Shown: positions 13,977-20,931 of the stretch, in pieces
Numbering within the stretch: position 1 is the first letter of the stretch
How the letters are laid out: every line of letters begins with the position of its first letter
Assembly (NCBI GenBank): GCA_015485945.1
Contig: WFSM01000114.1
Location: 1 to 23,131 of the forward strand
From: Candidatus Bipolaricaulota bacterium
GTDB lineage: Bacteria > Bipolaricaulota > Bipolaricaulia > UBA7950 > UBA9294
Direction: 5' to 3'
Length of the DNA: 23,131 nucleotides
Notes under the pieces: generated by a model
The model's input: only the letters and a program-made list of their open reading frames with translations
Told to the model about the DNA's origin: nothing
Database searches by the model: none
Position numbers and translations under genes: made by a program

Positions 13977-14930
13977 GTGGGGGTGGAGCCAATGGGAGCG
14001 TATTTGGTACGCCGATTGGTCGGCCTGGCGATCACGCTGTTTCTCATTTCGTTTGCCGTGTTTCTCGTACTCGAGGTGATCCCCGGCGATCCGGCACAAA
14101 TAATTGTGGGATTGGGGGCCAGTCCCGCCACGTATCAAGCGGTGCGGGCCAAGCTCGGACTTAATCGCCCGGTGCTCGACCGCTATTTTACGTGGCTACT
14201 GCACGCCGCCTGCGGTAACCTCGGGACATCCTTGCAACAAGACCTTCCCATCTCGCGGATCATCGCCGCACGCATGGAGGTGACCCTTCCGTTGAGTGGG
14301 CTGGCATTTCTGTTCGCGATCGGATTTGCCCTCCCACTCGGCGCATTCACCGCCGCCCACCACAACCGCTGGGGAGACTACGTGGGACGGCTCGGGTTGC
14401 AATTGGGGATGATCGTCCCCGAGTTTTGGGTGGGAATTCTCCTCATCCTGTTTTTCTCGGTGCAACTGCACATCGCACCTGCAGGCGGATTCCCCGGCTG
14501 GAGCGCGGGCGGGCGGGCATTGCTTGCCCTTGTCCTCCCTGCGGTCGCCCTCTCCCTTCCCCGTGCGGCATTGCTCGGGCGGATGGTGCGAGGAGCGGTG
14601 TTAGAGGTGCTAGGAGAAGACTACGTGCAGACAGCACGTGGTAAGGGACTGTCCGAATCGCGTGTTCTTTACCGCCACGCGTTACGCAATGCCCTCCTGC
14701 CGATCGTCACCCTGTCCGGAATCATTGCCGCTCAACTCATCGCCGGCAGCATCCTGATCGAAAATGTATTCTCACTTCCCGGCGTGGGACGCCTCGCGTT
14801 TCAGGCAATCGGGGCCCGCGATCTGCCACTCGTACAGGGGACTGTTGTCGTCATCGCAGCACTGATAGCCGCGGTAAACTTCGCAGTCGACCTCACCTAC
14901 GGCTTGCTCGATCCAAGGATCCGCTACTGA
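13977..14930 (+). CDS. ABC transporter permease, oligopeptide/dipeptide type (DppB-like)
   Basis: A protein of 317 residues from GTG, or 312 from the ATG at 13992 (MGAYLVRRLVGL, the usual family start). It has about six membrane helices and the N-terminal TM1 plus periplasmic loop typical of DppB/OppB (EVIPGDPAQIIVGLGASPATYQAVR, read in two parts: EVIPGDPAQIIVGLG and ASPATYQAVRAKLGL). The cytoplasmic EAA loop that docks the ATPase is present (TARGKGLSESRVLYRHALRN). The C-terminus LTYGLLDPRIRY is canonical. It forms a heterodimer with the next gene, whose start overlaps its stop by one base (TGATG). The cluster lacks ATPase genes, so ATP-binding subunits must be encoded elsewhere. Confidence 0.92.
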   Translation: MGVEPMGAYLVRRLVGLAITLFLISFAVFLVLEVIPGDPAQIIVGLGASPATYQAVRAKLGLNRPVLDRYFTWLLHAACGNLGTSLQQDLPISRIIAARMEVTLPLSGLAFLFAIGFALPLGAFTAAHHNRWGDYVGRLGLQLGMIVPEFWVGILLILFFSVQLHIAPAGGFPGWSAGGRALLALVLPAVALSLPRAALLGRMVRGAVLEVLGEDYVQTARGKGLSESRVLYRHALRNALLPIVTLSGIIAAQLIAGSILIENVFSLPGVGRLAFQAIGARDLPLVQGTVVVIAALIAAVNFAVDLTYGLLDPRIRY

Positions 14931-15769
14931 TGAAAGCCCATACTGATCTCAACTTACTCGCGGGTGGCGGACTGATTGGGCTATTTCTCATTATGGCGCT
15001 GATCAGTCTGGTGTACACCCCCTACCCGCCCACACGTCAGGACATCGGCGCTCAGCTCGCTCCGGCCACCATCGCTCACCCGTTGGGGACCGACTCGTTC
15101 GGGCGCGATACCTTGAGCCGGTTGATGGTGGGGGCACGCCATACTCTGACAGTTGCCGTATTTGCGGTTGCCATCGGCGCGCTGCTGGGAACGGGATTGG
15201 GAATGATCGCTGGCTGGTTTTCCGGATTTATCGACGATGCGGTGATGCGTACCGTCGATTTTATCATGGGGTTTCCCATTTTGTTGTTCGCCATTCTGAT
15301 TGCGGCTGTGTTCGGCCCGGGAATGCGCAACAGTTTGATCGCGATTGGGCTCGCCAACATCCCGGTATTCGCGCGGTTGGTACGCGGGAACCTGCTTGGT
15401 CTCAAGGAACGGGAGTTCGTCGTATCCGCGCGCGCGTGCGGAGCGGGAGGCAGACGCATCCTGCTCGTGCACCTTCTTCCCAACCTGCTGTCTCCGCTCG
15501 TAATCCAGGTTACACTCAGCTTAGGAACGGCGATCCTCGCTGACGCCGGCCTGAGTTACCTCGGCCTCGGAATTCAACCGCCGCACCCATCGTGGGGGCG
15601 GATGGTATACGCGGCACAATCATTTCTCTCCCTCGATCCGTGGCTCGCCGTTTATCCCGGGATCGCGATCGCCCTCACTATCCTCGGATTTAATCTTCTC
15701 GGCGACGGATTGCGTGACCGCCTCGACCCCCGCCGCATCAGGAAGACCAGGAAAGCGAGGTCACGTTAA
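14930..15769 (+). CDS. ABC transporter permease, oligopeptide/dipeptide type (DppC-like)
   Basis: The 279-residue second permease of the pair. Family features are an N-terminal helix, the loop IAHPLGTDSFGRDTLSRLMV (the DppC/OppC signature HPLGTDxxGRD), five further helices and the EAA loop VSARACGAGGRRILLVHLLP. AGLSYLGLGIQPPHPSWGRM is also diagnostic. It is translationally coupled to the first permease through the TGATG overlap. Its last 32 nt overlap the 3' end of the convergent substrate-binding protein gene. The charged tail (RLDPRRIRKTRKARSR) is normal in kind. Confidence 0.93.
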   Translation: MKAHTDLNLLAGGGLIGLFLIMALISLVYTPYPPTRQDIGAQLAPATIAHPLGTDSFGRDTLSRLMVGARHTLTVAVFAVAIGALLGTGLGMIAGWFSGFIDDAVMRTVDFIMGFPILLFAILIAAVFGPGMRNSLIAIGLANIPVFARLVRGNLLGLKEREFVVSARACGAGGRRILLVHLLPNLLSPLVIQVTLSLGTAILADAGLSYLGLGIQPPHPSWGRMVYAAQSFLSLDPWLAVYPGIAIALTILGFNLLGDGLRDRLDPRRIRKTRKARSR

Positions 15770-17252
15770 TCAGGTAGATCGGATAGAGAGAGAATCCGGT
15801 GAGTCCTTTCTTCAGAAGAAAGATCTGATCGGGATCCTGGATGAAGTAATTCACCACATCGCGGGCGATGATTTCCTGTGCCTGCGCGTAGATCTTCTTC
15901 CGCTCGGCTTCATTTAAGGTACGCATTCCTTGAGAGAGAAGTGCATCCAGGGTCGAATTGTCGTATCCGCGCCGAAAATAGTAGTCTTTCCGGTCCGGAC
16001 CGTAGCCGGATAGCATCAACCCGGGGTCGAGCTTTCCCACGTGTCCAATTACCGTCAAGTTGTAATCGGCCTGGTGATAAACGCGAGCGAGCCACTGTCC
16101 CCAGTCGACTAACTTAATCTGTACTTTGATTCCCACCCGGGACAGCTCATCGGCGATAATCTCCCCGGTGCGGACATGGATCGCGTAATTCTGCGGCAAG
16201 GTCATCGTTGTTGTAAACCCATGCGGATATCCGGCCTGCGTAAGTAAGGCACGTGCTTTCGCGGGATCGTAGGGATATAAGCCGGTGAGATCGACATAGT
16301 ACGGGCTTGTCGGGGTGAGGTGGCTGCCAATCGGGGTGCCATACCCAAACATCGATCCTTGAATGATTGCGTGGCGATCGAGGGCGTACGCGATCGCCTG
16401 GCGCACACGCAGATCGTTGAACGGAACGCGGGCGTTGTTGATCGCTAAAATCTGGACCAGGTTCTGGGGACCGGCAATCGTGCGGATCGCAGGGTTGTTC
16501 TTCACCCCGATGGCGATCTCCGCCGGAACGCGGGCATCGATATCCACATCCCCGGACAGAAGCGCGGCCAGAGCGGACGCGGGATCGGGCATAAACCGGA
16601 ATGTCACCCGATCGAGTTTTGGGACCCCGGGACGGTAATAGTGCGGGAACCGGGCCAATGTGAGGTGGTCTCCCAACTGCCATTCCACAAACTGGAACGG
16701 CCCCGTGCCCACCGGGTGATCTTTAATGTTAAGGGGAAGGACGGCAGGCAGGATCACTGAATTTCCAAGGGCGAGCATGGACAAAAACGCGGCATCAACT
16801 GTTTTAAGATGAAACACAACCGTGTACGGATCCGGTGCCGTGATCGTCTGAATATTCGCGTAGTATTCAGGATGGGGATTGCCGTACGCCGGGTTTTTAT
16901 CGCGGGTGAACGTCGCAATCACATCCCGCGCCGTAAACGGCTGTCCGTTATGAAACAGGACGCCTGTGCGCAGATGGAAGGTGTAGGTAAGTCCGTCGCT
17001 CGCCACCTCAACTGACGTGGCCAACGCTGGTTCGATCTTGCCAGCGGCGGTCGCTCGCATCAGCCCTTCGTAAACATTCTGGTTCAAGATCTGGCTAATC
17101 GCCGCCGCGGCGTTCGTCGTCGGATCAAGACTCGGCGGCTCATCAGGAACAGCGATCACAACCGAGTTGGGTGTTGTCCCCGCGAACACCGCCATGGAAA
17201 CCGCAATCCCAATAACAATAACCAGCCAAATAACGCCACTGCGGTGGTGCAT
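15738..17252 (-). CDS. ABC transporter substrate-binding protein, family 5 (SBP_bac_5)
   Basis: A 504-residue periplasmic binding protein with a Sec signal peptide (about 1-25, ending AVFAG) and no lipobox cysteine, so it is soluble and periplasmic. Typical motifs are VPDEPPSLDPTTNAAAA, LNQNVYEGLMRATAAGKIEP, the LRTGVLFHNGQPFTARDV stretch, VGTGPFQFVEWQ and LRVRQAIAYALDR. Family 5 proteins bind peptides, nickel, sugars or other solutes; the ligand cannot be told here. The ATG at 17252 follows GGAGGGGG. It very likely serves the two permeases, yet it faces them from the other strand and overlaps the second by 32 nt. No ATPase gene adjoins it. Confidence 0.94.
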   Translation of the reverse strand: MHHRSGVIWLVIVIGIAVSMAVFAGTTPNSVVIAVPDEPPSLDPTTNAAAAISQILNQNVYEGLMRATAAGKIEPALATSVEVASDGLTYTFHLRTGVLFHNGQPFTARDVIATFTRDKNPAYGNPHPEYYANIQTITAPDPYTVVFHLKTVDAAFLSMLALGNSVILPAVLPLNIKDHPVGTGPFQFVEWQLGDHLTLARFPHYYRPGVPKLDRVTFRFMPDPASALAALLSGDVDIDARVPAEIAIGVKNNPAIRTIAGPQNLVQILAINNARVPFNDLRVRQAIAYALDRHAIIQGSMFGYGTPIGSHLTPTSPYYVDLTGLYPYDPAKARALLTQAGYPHGFTTTMTLPQNYAIHVRTGEIIADELSRVGIKVQIKLVDWGQWLARVYHQADYNLTVIGHVGKLDPGLMLSGYGPDRKDYYFRRGYDNSTLDALLSQGMRTLNEAERKKIYAQAQEIIARDVVNYFIQDPDQIFLLKKGLTGFSLYPIYLINVTSLSWSS

Positions 17253-17340
17253 ACCCCCTCCTCATTACGGTCGTTCGATGTGCTTTAATTCTCCCGCTGA
17301 ACTTCCGCTTACGCAACCTCGCCATATTCGACACACCAAG

Positions 17341-17346
17341 TATAAT
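17341..17346 (+). promoter_or_regulatory. -10 box of the dehydrogenase/PrpD/Nudix operon
   Basis: TATAAT lies 30 nt before the ATG at 17377, leaving a leader of about 24 nt with the ribosome binding site AAGGGGG (17364-17370). No clear -35 box is seen. Confidence 0.4.
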
Positions 17347-17376
17347 GAGGAGATCACGTATACAAGGGGGAATAGG

Positions 17377-18498
17377 ATGGCGACCTACAAGATTGCTTGG
17401 CTGCCCGGAGACGGGGTGGGGAACGAGGTGCTCGCCGCAGCGCGGATCGTCCTCGACAAGGTTGGTTTCGACGCCGAATACATCCACGGCGACATCGGTT
17501 GGGAGTTCTGGAAGACGGAGGGGAACCCTCTACCTGACCGTACGATCGAGCTGCTGAAATCGACGGATGCGTGTCTGTTCGGAGCAATCACTTCCAAACC
17601 GAAGGATGAAGCAGCAGCCGAGCTCGCACCCGAGCTTCGCGGCAAGGGATACGTCTACTCGAGCCCAATCGTCGGGTTGCGCCAGTTGTTCAACCTGCAC
17701 ACCAACCTGCGGCCGTGCAAGGCGTATCCGGGAAATCCGCTCAACTTCCGCGACGACATCGATCTCGTCATCTTCCGCGAGAACACCGAGGGGCTGTATT
17801 CCGGAGTGGAATTCTACCCGCTTCCCGATGAGGTGAGAGCGGCACTGGAGACGCATCCGAAGATGCGGCGGTTCGCGGACGTTCCGAACGACGATATTGC
17901 TGTATCGGCCCGAATTTTCACCCGCAAGGCGTGTCAGACAATCGTGCGCGATGCATTCGCGTACGCAAAACAACACGATTACGGCTCGGTCACGGTAGTG
18001 GAGAAACCGAACGTGATCCGCGAGACCTCCGGGTTGATGGTGCGCGAAGCACGGGCGATCGCGCAGGGCTACCCGGAAATTGAACGCCGCGAGGCGAACG
18101 TGGACGCGATGTGCATGTGGCTCGTGAAGAATCCGCAAAATTACGATGTGCTTGTTTCGTCCAACATGTTCGGAGACATCATCTCCGACCTTGCCGCCCA
18201 GCTCGTCGGCGGGCTTGGGTTTGCCGCGTCCGGGAACATCGGGGACGATTACGCAGTTTTCGAGCCAACACACGGTTCGGCTCCCAAATATGCGGGCATG
18301 AACAAGGTGAATCCGACCGCGACCATCCGCGCGGCGAAGATGATGCTCGACTATCTCGGGGAGCGAGACAAGGCGGCCGCGATCGAACGCGCGATCGAAC
18401 GCGTGATCATGGAGGGCAAGGTTCGCACCTATGACATGGGCGGGGACGCGTCCACGACACGGATGGCTGAAGCAATCGCCGCCGCAGTCGCGGAGTGA
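17377..18498 (+). CDS. Isocitrate/isopropylmalate dehydrogenase-family enzyme
   Basis: A 373-residue NAD(P)-dependent beta-decarboxylating dehydrogenase (COG0473-type). Visible family marks are LPGDGVGNEV (5-18 region), NLHTNLRPCKAYPG with the substrate arginine, FRENTEGLYSGVEF, EKPNVIRET, DVLVSSNMFGDIISDLAAQL with the metal aspartates, and the nucleotide loop PTHGSAPKYAGMNKVNP. The substrate (isocitrate, isopropylmalate, homoisocitrate, tartrate or another 2-hydroxy-3-carboxy acid) is not fixed by the sequence alone; the segment before NLHTNLRP, GLRQLF, is nearer to isocitrate than to isopropylmalate enzymes. The neighbour is a MmgE/PrpD protein, and no leuB partners (leuC/leuD) are nearby. 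A perfect 12-bp tandem repeat at 18379-18402 encodes AIERAIER. AAGGGGG fixes the start. Confidence 0.88.
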   Translation: MATYKIAWLPGDGVGNEVLAAARIVLDKVGFDAEYIHGDIGWEFWKTEGNPLPDRTIELLKSTDACLFGAITSKPKDEAAAELAPELRGKGYVYSSPIVGLRQLFNLHTNLRPCKAYPGNPLNFRDDIDLVIFRENTEGLYSGVEFYPLPDEVRAALETHPKMRRFADVPNDDIAVSARIFTRKACQTIVRDAFAYAKQHDYGSVTVVEKPNVIRETSGLMVREARAIAQGYPEIERREANVDAMCMWLVKNPQNYDVLVSSNMFGDIISDLAAQLVGGLGFAASGNIGDDYAVFEPTHGSAPKYAGMNKVNPTATIRAAKMMLDYLGERDKAAAIERAIERVIMEGKVRTYDMGGDASTTRMAEAIAAAVAE

Positions 18499-18500
18499 CG

Positions 18501-19871
18501 ATGGACACGATAAGCGACAGGTTGGCGAAGTTTGCATCCACGCTCGCCTACGATGACATCCCGGATGACGCCCGCCGGGAAGCAAAGCGGTTCCTGCTCG
18601 ACTCGATCGGCTGCGCCATCGCCGCACTTGATAACGCCGACATGCACCATGCTCACGACTACATCCAGGGGCTCGGAGGAAGCCCCCAAGCAACGGTAAT
18701 CGGGTATGGGACGAAGACGAATCTTCCCAACGCCGCGTTGATGAACTCGCTCCTCATCCGGGCGATGGACTACAACGACATCTACTGGGTAAACGACCCG
18801 GCACATCCATCGGACATCATCCCTGCCGCCCTCGCCCCTGCTGAGTTCAACGGGCTCTCCGGGAAGGACCTGATCGCGGGGATCGTGATCGTCTACGAGC
18901 TCGAGATGCGGTTCTGTCATGCAGCAACTCCCGGGATCCGCGAGGTCGGCTGGCACCATGCCTCCCTCACCCAGTTCGTGAGCCCGCTCGTCGCCGGGAG
19001 GATGCTCGGCCTAACTGTGGACCAGCTCGTCGCCGCGATCGGGATATCCGGATCGAGCCACTTCACCCTCGGCGGGGTGGTGGCCGGGAAGCTCACCAAC
19101 ATGAAGAACACTGCTGATCCGCTGGCCGTCGAGGCCGGGGTGCGCGCCGCCCTGTTGGCGACGACTGGCTACACTGGCCCGGTCGAACTGTTCGCGGGGA
19201 AGGAAGGGGTGTTCGAGGTAATCTCGAACGTCCACTGGGACGCGGACGCCCTGACCCATGGCCTCGGCGAGGAGTTCCTTATTACCAAGTGTGGGTACAA
19301 GGCGTTTCCGACCGAGGCCCTTACCCATCAGCCGATCACCGCCGCTCTCGAACTAATGGCGGAAAACCGAATCGATCCCCGCGCGGTGAGAAAGATTGTG
19401 GTCAAGACCACAACCCGCGGAGCGGATATCCTGTCCGATCCGTCGAAGTACGACCCGCAGACGAAGGAGACGGCCGATCATTCCCTTCCCTACTGCATCG
19501 CGGTCGCGGTTGCCAACGGGAACGTCCTCCCGTCAGACTTCACCGCGGAGGCGATCCGTGATCCGTTCGTGCGCAGCTTCCTCCCCAAGATAAAGGTGGT
19601 CGCCGATCCGGAGATCGACGCCCTGTTCCCCAAGGTGAAGCGAGCGGTGGTGACGATCGCGACAAGTGACGGCAGAAGATTCACTAAAACCGAGGATCAC
19701 GCCAAGGGGCGGGCGGAGAGGCCGATGACCGACGCCGAGTTGATCGCCAAGTTCAAGGCGAACGCCGGTGCGGCCTTCCCGAAATCGAGGTTGGACGAGA
19801 TCGTCGACGCAGCGCTGGGACTCGAGGAGATCGGCGACGTGCGCGATTTTGTGCGGCTCCTCGTGCGATGA
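18501..19871 (+). CDS. MmgE/PrpD family protein (2-methylcitrate dehydratase-like)
   Basis: A 456-residue cytoplasmic protein of the MmgE/PrpD family, which includes 2-methylcitrate dehydratase, cis-aconitate decarboxylase and iminodisuccinate epimerase. Family marks seen are REAKRFLLDSIGCAIAAL, ALMNSLLIRAMDYNDIYW followed by DPAHPSDIIPAALAPAE with the conserved Asp and His, the GWHHASLTQF region, and KNTADPLAVEAGVRAALLA, then ADHSLPYCIAVAVANG. Its substrate is not fixed. It begins 2 nt after the dehydrogenase stop; GGAG at 18492-18495 supports the ATG at 18501, while an overlapping GTG at 18495 is less likely. It overlaps the Nudix gene by 4 nt. Joint work with the dehydrogenase on a tricarboxylic acid is likely. 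Confidence 0.92.
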   Translation: MDTISDRLAKFASTLAYDDIPDDARREAKRFLLDSIGCAIAALDNADMHHAHDYIQGLGGSPQATVIGYGTKTNLPNAALMNSLLIRAMDYNDIYWVNDPAHPSDIIPAALAPAEFNGLSGKDLIAGIVIVYELEMRFCHAATPGIREVGWHHASLTQFVSPLVAGRMLGLTVDQLVAAIGISGSSHFTLGGVVAGKLTNMKNTADPLAVEAGVRAALLATTGYTGPVELFAGKEGVFEVISNVHWDADALTHGLGEEFLITKCGYKAFPTEALTHQPITAALELMAENRIDPRAVRKIVVKTTTRGADILSDPSKYDPQTKETADHSLPYCIAVAVANGNVLPSDFTAEAIRDPFVRSFLPKIKVVADPEIDALFPKVKRAVVTIATSDGRRFTKTEDHAKGRAERPMTDAELIAKFKANAGAAFPKSRLDEIVDAALGLEEIGDVRDFVRLLVR

Positions 19872-20293
19872 AGCGCCTCGACGTGGCAGCCGGGATCGTG
19901 TGGGACCGGAGCCACCGCCGCGTCCTGATCGCCCAGCGGCGTGGGGGAGACGCCCGCGGGGGCGAGTGGGAATTCCCGGGCGGGACATTGGAACCGGGGG
20001 AAACACTCGAAACGTGCCTTGCCCGCGAGCTGCGCGAGGAGCTGGAGATCGAGGTCCAGATCGACAATGAGATCACCCGGGTTGAACACGTCTATCCCGA
20101 CGTCGCGATCACCCTGCACGCGTTTGCGTGCCGTCACGTCGAGGGTGAGCCGCGAGCGCTCGGATGCGCCAACTGGAAATGGGTCGTGCCGGAGAAGCTG
20201 GGTGAATACCCGCTATCCCCGGCCGACCGCGCGCTCGTTGAACTCCTAGAACACGATCTGCAGGCCAAGCCCGAAGCTGATCATTCCCCCTAG
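19868..20293 (+). CDS. Nudix hydrolase (MutT/NudG-like)
   Basis: A 141-residue Nudix protein. The Nudix box GX5EX7REUXEEXGU is met at residues 39-61 (GTLEPGETLETCLARELREE), with metal ligands R53, E54, E57 and E58 in place. The usual Gly near the end is replaced by Glu (E60), a change found in some homologues. Other MutT features are QRRGGDARGGEWEFPGG and a C-terminal W-x-x-P-E-K-L-G-E-YPLSPAD segment as in MutT/NudG. It probably hydrolyses oxidised or modified nucleoside triphosphates. It is coupled to the PrpD gene by an ATGA overlap, which suggests co-expression more than a shared pathway. Its last 48 nt overlap the convergent lipoprotein gene. Confidence 0.9.
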   Translation: MKRLDVAAGIVWDRSHRRVLIAQRRGGDARGGEWEFPGGTLEPGETLETCLARELREELEIEVQIDNEITRVEHVYPDVAITLHAFACRHVEGEPRALGCANWKWVVPEKLGEYPLSPADRALVELLEHDLQAKPEADHSP

Positions 20294-20851
20294 GCTGTCC
20301 ACCTGAAGGTAAAGGGCGGATTGAGGAGATAACTTGAGCCGCAGCCCCCCGGTCAGTTGGTGCACGATGCGGAACTCATCCGCGCTGAACGAGATCATCG
20401 GCCGGTAAGCGAAGAAAATCGGGAGAATGCGTATGTTGCTGTTAAACAGCACCTCCCCGAACGCTCCCCAGCCGTTCATGACAAACGTGTATCCCCCACC
20501 GAACCCAATCGCGAGGGCAAACGCGTCCGGCTCGTTGAACAACCCGAACTTCAAGTCCCCTTCAGCTCCCAGCCATGCCGGGGTTCCTCCGTTCAGAGAA
20601 GCGAGCGCCCCGGTCTGGATGCCAAGGTCGACGTTGTCGGCAAGCCCGAGCGTCAATCGTGCCTGGGGGGTGAAGAACAAGCTAGAACTTTTGTTCACCG
20701 TTACCTGCATCACTCCGGTTCCGATCGTCAGTCCAACGTTACCCTTACCGATTGTCTCCGCCGTCTGGAAAACGTTGAAAAAACACCCTGACAACAGAAA
20801 CATCGCGGCAACAAGGCCCACCAATACTACCAGCCGTATTTTAGTTTTCAC
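20246..20851 (-). CDS. Lipoprotein with beta-barrel-like sequence
   Basis: A 201-residue protein of a family I do not recognise. It has a lipoprotein signal peptide with a perfect lipobox, LSGC (lipidated C23). The remainder is made of short alternating amphipathic strands joined by Gly/Asn/Asp turns (VGLTIGTGVMQVTV, ARLTLGLADNVDLGIQTG, FALAIGFGGGYTFVM) and ends in SFGLGLQIVF, a typical final strand of an outer-membrane barrel with terminal Phe. A lipid anchor together with a barrel-like body is unusual. The GTG at 20851 is preceded by AAGGAGGT, a strong ribosome binding site. It shares an upstream region with the TAtT-type gene, and its 3' end overlaps the Nudix gene by 48 nt. Confidence 0.8.
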   Translation of the reverse strand: MKTKIRLVVLVGLVAAMFLLSGCFFNVFQTAETIGKGNVGLTIGTGVMQVTVNKSSSLFFTPQARLTLGLADNVDLGIQTGALASLNGGTPAWLGAEGDLKFGLFNEPDAFALAIGFGGGYTFVMNGWGAFGEVLFNSNIRILPIFFAYRPMISFSADEFRIVHQLTGGLRLKLSPQSALYLQVDSLGGMISFGLGLQIVF

Positions 20852-20870
20852 GCCTAACCTCCTTTTGCGT

Positions 20871-20903
20871 TACACTCTACCGGAAATCGAGCCGCGAATG
20901 CAA
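20871..20903. promoter_or_regulatory. Divergent promoter region of the lipoprotein and TAtT genes
   Basis: On the minus strand TTGCAT (20898-20903) and TAGAGT (20874-20879) are 18 nt apart and suit the lipoprotein gene. On the plus strand TACACT (20871-20876), with TTCACG 18 nt upstream, suits the TAtT gene. The two -10 boxes overlap, so the two directions would compete for polymerase. Confidence 0.3.
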
Positions 20904-20931
20904 ATACATGGACCGTAAAGGAAACGGGATC

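Noticed and set aside
18379..18402. Perfect 12-bp tandem repeat
   Set aside because: It lies in frame in the dehydrogenase and encodes AIERAIER in a C-terminal helix; a harmless local duplication rather than a regulatory repeat.
17530..18693. A 387-codon open frame on the minus strand opposite the dehydrogenase and PrpD genes
   Set aside because: The plus-strand genes are certain family members; the antisense translation is rich in Arg and His and has no domain character.
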